Positions 24,739-32,458 of a stretch of DNA of 33,980 bases are shown here, in pieces. Location: contig JASLOA010000019.1 in assembly GCA_030745755.1 (NCBI GenBank), positions 1 through 33,980 of the forward strand. The letters run 5' to 3'. The notes below the pieces were generated by a model. That model worked only from the letters and a program-made list of their open reading frames with translations, had not been told where the DNA came from and made no database searches. Positions within the stretch are counted from its first letter, which is position 1; each line of letters begins with the position of its first letter. Made by a program: the position numbers and the translations under genes. This DNA comes from Kiritimatiellia bacterium (GTDB taxonomy: Bacteria > Verrucomicrobiota > Kiritimatiellia > UBA8416 > JABMPJ01).

Positions 24739-26720
24739 GAGAAGACAAAGAATTTAGAGAATTTCGGGATCTGATGCCCCGGCCTGACAAGTTCAGTGAC
24801 GGCTTTAAAGTCGGCACGATCCTGATGGGGCTGTTTGTAGGGTTTGTGATGGCCCCTGCATCCGTCTACATGAACCTGGTCGCCGGGCTGCAGATGGGCG
24901 AGGCGGCCAAATGGGTGACCGTGCTGCTCTATGTCGAAATCATGCGCCGTGCTTTCAAGAAGCTGAAGCGACCCGAGATTTTCGTTCTGTTCTACATGTG
25001 CGGTGCCGCCATGGCAGCCGGCGGCGAGGGGTTCCTGTGGCGCCAGTTCCTGGTTCAGAGCGATGAGTTGCGCAAGATGGGGTTGACCGGCATGATCCCC
25101 GCCTGGTATGCCCCTGCCGATGCCGGCGAGTTCCGCTCGTTCTTCCGGGCGGCCTGGGCCGTGCCACTCGGTCTCACCGCACTGATGATGCTGTTCCAGC
25201 GAATCGATCATTTCGGGCTGGGCTATGTCATGTTCCGGCTGACGGCCGATGTGGAGGAGTTACCCTTCCCGATGGCCCCGGTTGGCGCCGCGGGGATGAC
25301 CGCTTTAGCGGACTCTTCCGATGACCGGGAGACGTGGCGCTATAGGGTCTTTGCCATGGGGGCGGCCCTGGGTATTGCGTTCGGCTTCATCTATCTTGCC
25401 GTGCCCAGTATTACCGGTGCGGTATTCTCAAAGCCGATGCGGCCACTGCCCATCCCGTTCCTGGATCTGACCCGCTACACGGAGGGCGGCTTGCCGGCCA
25501 TGCCGATGATGCTCTCTTTCGATCTGGGTCTCGTGATCACGGGTATGGTGATGCCGTTCTGGGCGGTCATGGGCTCGCTCTTCGGCGTCATATTCACGAT
25601 GGTCGTCAACCCGCTGTTGCAGGGCGTCGGGGTGCTGGCAAGCTGGGAACCGGGCATGTCAGCCATGGAAACCGTGCGCACCAATACGTTCGATTTCTAC
25701 TTCAGCTTCAACCTGGGACTGACCTTCGCGGTTGCGATCATCGGCTTCCTGCATATGAAGAGCAAGTTTGACGAGCGCAAGCAGGAGATGGATGAGACCG
25801 GGCGGACCCAGATCCGCTGGCGTGATGCCCTGGCGCGCAACCGGGAGCGGGGGGACATCCCGATATGGGTGGGGCTGTTGATCTACCTGGTCTCGACGCT
25901 GACCTACATCACCCTGACCTATATTCTTGTCAACGAACTCTCCCCCGTGATTGATAAGCGCTTTCCGTTGCTCCTGCTGTTGTTCTACGGGTTCATCTAC
26001 ACGCCGGTGATGTCGTACATCTCGGCTCGGATGGAGGGGATCGTGGGCATGCAGATGAATATCCCGTTTGTCAAGGAGGCGACGTTTATCATGTCCGGGT
26101 ACAAGGGCGCCGCCATCTGGTTTGCGCCTATTCCCATGCACAACTATGCTAACCAGGTTCGCTCGTTCCGGGTCATGGAATTGACCGGCACCAAGCTCAC
26201 TTCACTGCTCAAGGCCGAGGTCCTCACCTATCCGCTGATGTTGATCGGGACGGTGCTCTTTGCCCAGTTTATCTGGTCGCTGGGGCCGGTACCGAGTGAG
26301 ATGTTCCCCTTTGCCAATGAGTTCTGGGAGCTGCGCGCCTATAACAACGGGCTGATGTGGTCGGCCACGCTGCCGGATGCCGGTATCAGCCCGTTCCGCG
26401 ACGCGCTCCGGTTGGACTTTATCGGGTCGGGACTGGGGGTGGCGCTGATGTTCTATGCGGTACTGGCGCGCTTCAATCTACCGGTGTTCCTGGTGTATGG
26501 CCTGATTCGCGGCTTGGATCAGTCGCTGCCGCATATGATTATTCCCACCATTACCGGGGCTTTCATCGGGCGATTCTGGTGTCGCAAGCGCTTTGGCGAC
26601 AACTGGCCGCGATACCGAATCGTCTTTGCCGCCGGGTTCGGAGCCGGCATGGGCCTGATCACCATGTTTGCTCTGGGCTGTGTTTTCATGGCCAAGAGCG
26701 CCAATGTGTTACCTGTCTAG
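24735..26720 (+). CDS. Polytopic DUF6784/DUF6785-like (OPT-like) membrane protein 1
   Basis: A 661-aa protein with at least a dozen hydrophobic segments. MGLFVGFVMAPASVYMNLVAG near the N-terminus recalls the glycine-rich first helix of oligopeptide transporters (OPT). VEELPFPMAPVGAAGM recalls the ERLTFP-type loop of DUF6785 proteins. The second such gene in the operon (29061-30998) has the same plan, so the pair are probably distant paralogues. I chose GTG 24735 because it overlaps the previous stop by four bases, a classic coupled start, with AGAAAGAG upstream. An ATG at 24609 would lie 130 bp inside the upstream gene. Membrane location is clear; transport of peptides or other solutes is inference. 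Confidence 0.82.
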   Translation: MREDKEFREFRDLMPRPDKFSDGFKVGTILMGLFVGFVMAPASVYMNLVAGLQMGEAAKWVTVLLYVEIMRRAFKKLKRPEIFVLFYMCGAAMAAGGEGFLWRQFLVQSDELRKMGLTGMIPAWYAPADAGEFRSFFRAAWAVPLGLTALMMLFQRIDHFGLGYVMFRLTADVEELPFPMAPVGAAGMTALADSSDDRETWRYRVFAMGAALGIAFGFIYLAVPSITGAVFSKPMRPLPIPFLDLTRYTEGGLPAMPMMLSFDLGLVITGMVMPFWAVMGSLFGVIFTMVVNPLLQGVGVLASWEPGMSAMETVRTNTFDFYFSFNLGLTFAVAIIGFLHMKSKFDERKQEMDETGRTQIRWRDALARNRERGDIPIWVGLLIYLVSTLTYITLTYILVNELSPVIDKRFPLLLLLFYGFIYTPVMSYISARMEGIVGMQMNIPFVKEATFIMSGYKGAAIWFAPIPMHNYANQVRSFRVMELTGTKLTSLLKAEVLTYPLMLIGTVLFAQFIWSLGPVPSEMFPFANEFWELRAYNNGLMWSATLPDAGISPFRDALRLDFIGSGLGVALMFYAVLARFNLPVFLVYGLIRGLDQSLPHMIIPTITGAFIGRFWCRKRFGDNWPRYRIVFAAGFGAGMGLITMFALGCVFMAKSANVLPV

Positions 26721-26738
26721 AGAGCGGAAACGAAAGCA

Positions 26739-27428
26739 ATGACAGAGAATTCATCTTCTGCGAACGAGCCTAGGCAGCCGGACAGCCGTGTGCTGACCTG
26801 CCTGCCATTCGGTGAGATATTTGCGATTGCCTTGAAGGGGCTGCGCATCCGCATCTGGCGGGCCTCGCTGGTCATCAGTGGCATCGTGCTCGCGGTTGCG
26901 TTCTTGACCTACATTCTCTGTGGGGATGGACTGCTCCGCGGCGCCGCGATCAACGGCTCGGCGGGTCTGGTCGAGCGCCTGACGCAGGATGGCCTGCTCG
27001 GTCAGGCCGACGCGGCGGACCAGCGGGTACAGACCTTCTGGATTGTGGGGCTGGCCACGTTGATCAGTTTCGTAGGCATTGTGAATGCCATGTTGATGAG
27101 CGTGACTGAACGGTTCCGCGAGATTGGGACGATGAAGTGCCTGGGTGCCTTGAATCGCTTCGTGTTGAGGCTCTTCCTGGTTGAGAGCGCGTTGGAGGGG
27201 GCCGTGGGTACAGGCCTGGGCGTGCTGCTTGGACTAGCGATTGGTTTTGGCGAGGGGCTGACCCTGTATGGTGGCGAAGTATGGGCACTGTTCTCCGCCT
27301 CCCGGTTCCTGACGATGGTGGCCGCCTGCTTTGTCGGGGGTGTTGCGCTGACCATTCTGGGCGCATTGTATCCGGCCGCGCAGGCCGCGAAGATGTCGCC
27401 GGTCGCGGCGTTGCGGACAGAGGTGTAG
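26739..27428 (+). CDS. Short FtsX-type ABC permease
   Basis: A 229-aa protein with four predicted membrane segments (about 43-62, 101-125, 147-170, 190-212) and the FtsX signature NAMLMSVTERFREIGTMKCLGA. The ending PAAQAAKMSPVAALRTEV is the typical MacB/LolC-type C-terminus. The large periplasmic domain normally between the first two helices is reduced to about 35 residues. It can therefore supply only the membrane core, and the giant permease of the same operon may supply the extracytoplasmic part in a heterodimer (inference). It begins 18 bp after the OPT-like gene and is followed after 73 bp by the ATPase pair. The spacer carries a hairpin and 7-bp repeats. Confidence 0.88.
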   Translation: MTENSSSANEPRQPDSRVLTCLPFGEIFAIALKGLRIRIWRASLVISGIVLAVAFLTYILCGDGLLRGAAINGSAGLVERLTQDGLLGQADAADQRVQTFWIVGLATLISFVGIVNAMLMSVTERFREIGTMKCLGALNRFVLRLFLVESALEGAVGTGLGVLLGLAIGFGEGLTLYGGEVWALFSASRFLTMVAACFVGGVALTILGALYPAAQAAKMSPVAALRTEV

Positions 27429-27432
27429 TGAT

Positions 27433-27503
27433 GCAGAAAATGGAATGCAGAATGCGGAACCCGCCCAAAGGGCTTCGCCCATGGTGGCGGGCAGGTGCGG
27501 AAT
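27433..27503. repeat. GCAGAAT-type heptamer repeats with a nested hairpin
   Basis: Degenerate 7-bp units start at 27433, 27440, 27447 and 27454 (consensus GCAGAAT), with another at 27497 that runs into the next start codon. Between them 27460-27491 folds as CCCGCC/GGCGGG around GGGC-TTC-GCCC. It is the only sizeable spacer inside the operon. It could set the ratio between permease and ATPase expression, or be a small repeat insertion. Confidence 0.65.
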
Positions 27504-28314
27504 GAGTGACTCTATAGACAAACAGCAGGGCGAACCGGACACGGCACCGGTTGTGCCTGAGGCCGATGTCCCGGACGTGGACCTGCGAGCGGCCAATGTG
27601 GTACGAGCGCTCGGCGTGCGGAAGACCTACTGGATGGGTGAGGAGCCGGTGCATGCGCTCAATGGCGTAGATTTCAGAGTCAAACGCGGCGAGTATATCT
27701 CCATCATGGGCCCGAGCGGCTCCGGCAAGTCGACGCTCTTCAATATGATCGGCGGGCTGGACAAGCCCACGGAGGGGCGCGTTTATATCGACGACGTGGA
27801 TATTGCTTCGCTGGACACCGTTGAGCTGGCCTGGTTGCGCTGCCATAAGATTGGGTACATTTTCCAGTCCTTCAACCTGATCACCGTGGCAACGGCGCTG
27901 GACAACGTGATGTTGCCGATGACCTTTGCCGGCATGCAGCAGGCGGATGCGCAGGACAAGGCGGTCGAGATCCTCAAGAAGGTGGGACTGGGCGAACGAC
28001 TGCTGCACAAGCCGGTGGAGATGTCGGGTGGTCAGCAGCAGCGCGTCGCCTGTGCACGGGCGTTGGCGAATGACCCCGCCATTCTACTCGCCGACGAACC
28101 CACGGCCAACCTCGATCGCGCTACCGGTGAGCAGATTATCGATCTGCTCAGGGAGATCAATGCAACCGAGGGCGTCACGATAATCACCGCCACACATGAC
28201 CACAAGATGCTGGCTGCCTCGGATCGTATCGCCTGGGTGCGTGACGGGAAGATAGATCGAATGCAGAGCCGTGACGAGATAGAGATCAAAGAGGGGGCGA
28301 TGCATGTCAGCTGA
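27502..28314 (+). CDS. MacB/LolD-type ABC ATPase 1
   Basis: A 270-aa ATPase. Walker A is GPSGSGKST (70-78), the Q-loop is in FQSFNL, the signature is MSGGQQQR (174-181), Walker B is LLADE (195-199) and the H-loop is H232 in ATHDHK. Sequence features place it with the MacB/LolD/FtsE ATPases that drive FtsX-type permeases. An N-terminal extension of about 35 residues is rich in Asp, Pro and Val and is not part of the fold. I chose ATG 27502; an upstream ATG at 27445 would translate the heptamer/hairpin spacer. Its end overlaps the start of the second ATPase by 11 bp, so the two are translationally coupled. It couples ATP hydrolysis to the co-encoded permeases at the inner membrane. Confidence 0.93.
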   Translation: MSDSIDKQQGEPDTAPVVPEADVPDVDLRAANVVRALGVRKTYWMGEEPVHALNGVDFRVKRGEYISIMGPSGSGKSTLFNMIGGLDKPTEGRVYIDDVDIASLDTVELAWLRCHKIGYIFQSFNLITVATALDNVMLPMTFAGMQQADAQDKAVEILKKVGLGERLLHKPVEMSGGQQQRVACARALANDPAILLADEPTANLDRATGEQIIDLLREINATEGVTIITATHDHKMLAASDRIAWVRDGKIDRMQSRDEIEIKEGAMHVS

Positions 28315-29041
28315 TGTCATCATATCGGCAAAGGGCGTTAAACGTCTCTACGTGCTGGGCAAGGAGGAACTCTGGGCCCTGGGCGGCGTGGACCTCGATG
28401 TTGCGCGCGGCGAGTACCTCAGCATTATGGGGCCCTCGGGCAGCGGCAAGAGCACCCTGTTCAATGCCATTGGCGGCCTGGACACCCCGACCGAGGGCAC
28501 CGTGACCATCGACGGGCATTCCACAACGGACATGAGCGAGGGACAGATTGCGTATCTGCGCTGTATGACGATTGGGTTCATCTTTCAGACGTTCAACCTG
28601 ATTGAGATTATGAGTGCGCTTGAAAATGTGACATTGCCCATGGTTTTTGCCGGTGTGAGCCAGGCCGAAGCGGCCGAGCGCGGTCACAAGTTGCTTGACC
28701 AGGTGGGACTCACGGGGCGGCACGACCATCTGCCAACCCAGCTGTCCGGCGGTCAGCAACAGCGCGTGGCCTGTGCGCGTGCCCTGGCCAATTCGCCATC
28801 GATTATCCTGGCCGATGAGCCAACCGGCAACCTCGACCTGAAGACGGGCGAGGAAATCATTGCGCTGTTGGGCAAATTGCAGCATGAGCTGGGTGTGACG
28901 ATCATCAGTGCCACCCACGACCACAAGATGCTGGCGGCATCTGACCGCGTCGTCTATCTGGAAGATGGCAAGGTGGTCGACATCAAGACGCGGGACCAGA
29001 TCAAGTTCAGCTTTGGCGAAGTCGACGGAGCCGTTGATTGA
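28304..29041 (+). CDS. MacB/LolD-type ABC ATPase 2
   Basis: A 245-aa ATPase with Walker A GPSGSGKST (43-51), FQTFNL Q-loop, LSGGQQQR (147-154), Walker B LADEP with D171/E172, and the ATHDHKMLAASDR H-loop region shared almost word for word with ATPase 1. The two are clearly paralogues. All catalytic motifs are intact in both, unlike heterodimers with one degenerate site. Having two ATPases and two different FtsX permeases in one operon suggests a heteromeric complex or two parallel exporters. The start overlaps the previous gene by 11 bp, and the next gene begins 19 bp after its stop. Confidence 0.94.
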   Translation: MSADVIISAKGVKRLYVLGKEELWALGGVDLDVARGEYLSIMGPSGSGKSTLFNAIGGLDTPTEGTVTIDGHSTTDMSEGQIAYLRCMTIGFIFQTFNLIEIMSALENVTLPMVFAGVSQAEAAERGHKLLDQVGLTGRHDHLPTQLSGGQQQRVACARALANSPSIILADEPTGNLDLKTGEEIIALLGKLQHELGVTIISATHDHKMLAASDRVVYLEDGKVVDIKTRDQIKFSFGEVDGAVD

Positions 29042-29060
29042 ACTGTGGAGAGTTGACGGT

Positions 29061-30998
29061 ATGAAACGGACTATGGTGGCTGTCTTCATCGGGCTTGTCG
29101 GCTCGCTGCTGATATGGACTCTGGGTACGGCCAGTGCACTTATTGGCACCGGCGGGTTCTGCACCGACTACCTGCCGGTTGGCGCGGTGGCGTTGATGCT
29201 GGTCATCGTCTTCGGGCTTAATCCTCTGCTTTCGCTGATCTCGCTACGGATGGTATTGAATCGCGTTCAGCTCGCCCTGGTGTTTGGCATGCTGCTCGTG
29301 GCCTCCGTGACGTCTGACCAGGGCCTGCTTCTGCCGTTTCTGTTCCCGCTGGCAAACTGCACACAGAATGCGTGTGAGGATCCGGCCATGGCTGAGTTGT
29401 ATGAGAAAATGGATGCCCCAGCGGCACTGTTTCCCGACAAACTTGAGTTTGGCAGCGAGCCGTTCGCTGCGAATCGGCTGCTCAACGGTCTCGAGCCCGG
29501 GGAGCAGATTCCCTGGAAGTCATGGGGTAAACCGCTGATTGCCTGGCTCGGGCTCCTGGTGCCCTGGTGGGTGATGATGATCGCGATCGCGATGATTGCG
29601 CTGCCGCAATGGCGTGATCGCGAGCGGGTGACGTTCCCGTTGCTCGAGGTGCAGAAGGCGATCAGCTCGGCACCTGCCACCGGGCGCAGACTGCCCGGCA
29701 TCTTCCGTGACCGACTGCTGCTGATGGGGCTTGGTCTCTCATTCTTCATCATTATGCTCTCGCGTGTGAGCGTCAAGTGGCCGGGCATGTTTCCGGCTAT
29801 CCCGCTCTCGTTCGACATGTCGCCGTACTTCACCGAGGGCTTTGTGCGTCATCTGCCCGGATGGATCAGCGGGCGATACACGGTGCGCTTTGTGGTTGTG
29901 GGCTTGGCTTTCTTCATGCAGAAGCGGGTGAGTTTCTCTATCTGGTCCATACAGCTGATTGCAGGCCTCCTCATCGCGATGGTGACCGTATACTCGCCAC
30001 CCTTTGAATGGGGTTGCCTGATGCCCATGAAACTAGGCGTGCATTTTGGTATCGCGGCGGGTGTTTTATGGCTCGCTCGCTCGCATCTGGCGCACATCGG
30101 GTCCACCTTTATCAAAGGCGTTAGAACGGATGCCGAGCGTCGCGATCGGCTGGCGGCAGCGGCGCTTTTGCTGAGTCTTGTCGCCATGTTTATCTGGTTT
30201 ACGTGGGTCGGCGTACATCCCGGCTGGAGTGTCGGCATCATCCTGGTGGCCTTTGTGTTCGGTATTGTCTATGCGCGGATCGTGGCTGAAACGGGACTGC
30301 CGATTGTCTCCTCTACGGCGTATTACGGGAATACGTTGATCGCGCTTGTTCCGGTGGCCTGGCGTACGGCCGCCTCAATGTACTTCGCCGGGATCATGGC
30401 CGTCTTCGTTGGCTACATGAACCGCATGTGCGCGGCCACGGTCGTGTTGCATGCCCTGGGGCTGGACGAGAAGGCCGGCGCGCGCAAGCACGTTCGCCTG
30501 GGGGTGCTGTTTCTGGGAGTACTGGTCGCATCGTGTGTCATCGCCGGTGCCACCTACCTGGTGGTCGGCTACGAGGTCGGGGAAACGATTAGCGGCGACA
30601 ACATCGTGGGGTGGTGGCGCGGAGTCTTCCCGTGGACGGCGGAGGGAGCCCTGAAAGCATGGGGAAGCGGCAAGATACTCAATACAAAGCCGGCACTGGC
30701 TTGGTTCATTCTCTATGGCGCACTGCTTGCCGGGCTTATGCAGTGGCTCTGCTCATTCAGTGTTAAGTGGCCATTTCACCCGTTGGGCTTGCTGCTGATT
30801 GCGACGTGGACAGGCAACACGGTGTGGTTCAGCGTCTTCGTTGGCTGGCTACTCAAGACCCTCGTGATGAAATATGGCGGGGCTCGCAACTACGCGCGCG
30901 GCCGTAGTCTGTTCCTGGGTCTCATCCTGGGTGAAGTGACTGGCATCACCGTGTGGACCCTGATCAATGCGGCTTTGCTCGCGTCGGAAGGGGGTTAG
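29061..30998 (+). CDS. Polytopic DUF6784/DUF6785-like (OPT-like) membrane protein 2
   Basis: A 645-aa protein with at least a dozen hydrophobic segments. The stretch LVPWWVMMIAIAMIALPQWRDRERVTFPLLEV matches the landmark of DUF6785 proteins: an aromatic-rich helix followed by a basic W..RERLTFP loop. Cysteines in the first periplasmic loop (CTQNACEDPAM) could form a disulfide. Its resemblance in plan to the 24735-26720 protein suggests the two form a pair. The start ATG 29061 has GGAG (29047-29050) at a suitable distance; longer in-frame extensions would overlap ATPase 2. A transporter-like role is inference; this family has no characterised member known to me. Confidence 0.84.
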   Translation: MKRTMVAVFIGLVGSLLIWTLGTASALIGTGGFCTDYLPVGAVALMLVIVFGLNPLLSLISLRMVLNRVQLALVFGMLLVASVTSDQGLLLPFLFPLANCTQNACEDPAMAELYEKMDAPAALFPDKLEFGSEPFAANRLLNGLEPGEQIPWKSWGKPLIAWLGLLVPWWVMMIAIAMIALPQWRDRERVTFPLLEVQKAISSAPATGRRLPGIFRDRLLLMGLGLSFFIIMLSRVSVKWPGMFPAIPLSFDMSPYFTEGFVRHLPGWISGRYTVRFVVVGLAFFMQKRVSFSIWSIQLIAGLLIAMVTVYSPPFEWGCLMPMKLGVHFGIAAGVLWLARSHLAHIGSTFIKGVRTDAERRDRLAAAALLLSLVAMFIWFTWVGVHPGWSVGIILVAFVFGIVYARIVAETGLPIVSSTAYYGNTLIALVPVAWRTAASMYFAGIMAVFVGYMNRMCAATVVLHALGLDEKAGARKHVRLGVLFLGVLVASCVIAGATYLVVGYEVGETISGDNIVGWWRGVFPWTAEGALKAWGSGKILNTKPALAWFILYGALLAGLMQWLCSFSVKWPFHPLGLLLIATWTGNTVWFSVFVGWLLKTLVMKYGGARNYARGRSLFLGLILGEVTGITVWTLINAALLASEGG

Positions 30999-31008
30999 GT
31001 TGCACGCT

Positions 31009-32367
31009 ATGACGGATACCCAGCCAACACCCAATGAAACGAGAATTGCCTGGTGCGGGTGGTCACTGCCATTGCCCGATCACTGGCGACCACTCAAGAT
31101 CGAGGGTGGTCATGCGAAGGGCTCGATGATGATCGGGGACGGTCGGCAACCGATCCTGCTCGTGCGCTGGATGCGTACCCACAACCAGCGCCGATTCGAT
31201 GTGCAGCGTTGGCTGGCCGCGCGCTTCCGGAAACAGGGCTTGACGCCGGATGACAAAACTCCGCAGCCCGTCGCTATCGACCACGCCGCCTGGGCCCACG
31301 ATACGGCAGACTCCGAGGGCGGCCGCAAAACCACGTGGTACGGCTATGCAGCGCAATCCCGGCTGCTGATCGAGATCGTCACGACGGATCTGACTGAGCC
31401 GGCCGTGCGGGACGAGATCTTCAGCGCCTGCCTGCCTTGTCTGGTTGTTACCGCGGATGACGAGCCATGCACCTGGAATCTGTACGGAATCTCGTTTATC
31501 TCACCTCCGGGTTATGTGTTGCGGCGCAGCCACCTCTTCTCGGGTGACATCGCCCTTGAGCTGGCTCGTGGCAAGAGAGACACACTACTGCTCAGGCAGG
31601 TCTATCCGGCAGGCCTCGCTGTCGCGCGCCGAACGCTGGACCGATGGTTGCAGACGCCGCCGTTTACGGAACGACGCTTCTGGAACAAGCACGTGTTCGC
31701 CAACCGGGCACCCGACCCCGGGAGCTGCAGCTGCCGGGGCTGGAAGCGCCTGCGTTCCCCCATGGGCTGCTGTTCACCGCGCTTCAGTACGGCCATGGCT
31801 ACCATCGACGAAGCGCAGGACCGCTTACTGATTGCCGAGCACCAGGAGGCAGCAGAGCACAACATGGACACAGTAGAGCTGGCGCTGCAACAGATGATAA
31901 GCAAGCCGCTGGCCGCTACAGTCGAGGACACATTCCGGCGTCGCAAGGCTTCAAGAGCGGGCACTCCCCCCACGTCTACCACCGCTGCCGACCCCGGACC
32001 AGGAAAGCGGGGGCCGCGGATAACGCGCGATGCTGCCATGGCAGCCGTGCCAGTGCAGATTCCGCCGCGGCGCGTAGAACATAAGGGCGAGAAGCGCTAT
32101 GTCACGGTGACCTTCAACCGTGGTGGTTGGCAACGCCTGTTCGGGGCTGCGCGCATCCGCGAGCGTACCTTCGGCCTCGACCCCTATGGGCAAGTTGTCT
32201 ATGACGCCTGCGACGGGAAGGTCTGCGTAGAGACGATCATCAGACGCTTCGCCAAAAGTCACCACATCAGCGGCCCCGAGGCGGAAACCGCCGTAACGTC
32301 ATTCCTGCGATTGCTCATGAAGAAGGGCCTGATAGCGATGACGATCGAGAGGAGTAGGGCAGAGTAA
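31009..32367 (+). CDS. PqqD-domain protein with uncharacterised N-terminal region
   Basis: A 452-aa soluble protein, last gene of the operon (10 bp after the previous stop). Residues about 385-450 form a PqqD-like domain (FGLDPYGQVVYDACDGK, then IIRRFA and FLRLLMKKGLI). This is the winged-helix fold also used as the RiPP recognition element that binds leader peptides. Residues 1-200 look like a beta-rich domain of unknown family (CGWSLPLPDHWRPLKIEGG). Residues about 330-355 are a low-complexity Pro/Thr/Gly linker. Near residues 237-263 the frame reads an unlikely Cys/Trp/Arg-rich segment, while the neighbouring frame reads better; two compensating indels are possible. TTG 31000 is an alternative start closer to the GGAAGGGGG site (30985-30994). 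It may be a peptide- or partner-binding subunit (inference). Confidence 0.75.
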   Translation: MTDTQPTPNETRIAWCGWSLPLPDHWRPLKIEGGHAKGSMMIGDGRQPILLVRWMRTHNQRRFDVQRWLAARFRKQGLTPDDKTPQPVAIDHAAWAHDTADSEGGRKTTWYGYAAQSRLLIEIVTTDLTEPAVRDEIFSACLPCLVVTADDEPCTWNLYGISFISPPGYVLRRSHLFSGDIALELARGKRDTLLLRQVYPAGLAVARRTLDRWLQTPPFTERRFWNKHVFANRAPDPGSCSCRGWKRLRSPMGCCSPRFSTAMATIDEAQDRLLIAEHQEAAEHNMDTVELALQQMISKPLAATVEDTFRRRKASRAGTPPTSTTAADPGPGKRGPRITRDAAMAAVPVQIPPRRVEHKGEKRYVTVTFNRGGWQRLFGAARIRERTFGLDPYGQVVYDACDGKVCVETIIRRFAKSHHISGPEAETAVTSFLRLLMKKGLIAMTIERSRAE

Positions 32368-32458
32368 GGCAAGCGTACGTGTAGAGAAGCGCAAGCCGAA
32401 ACCACTCCATTTAGGCGAACAACTGGGTCAGTCTGGAAAAGAGGGATGCCTGCCTTGG

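Noticed and set aside
32368..32458. Terminator between the permease operon and the right-hand GH127 gene
   Set aside because: I could not find a stable stem or U-tract in these 91 bases.
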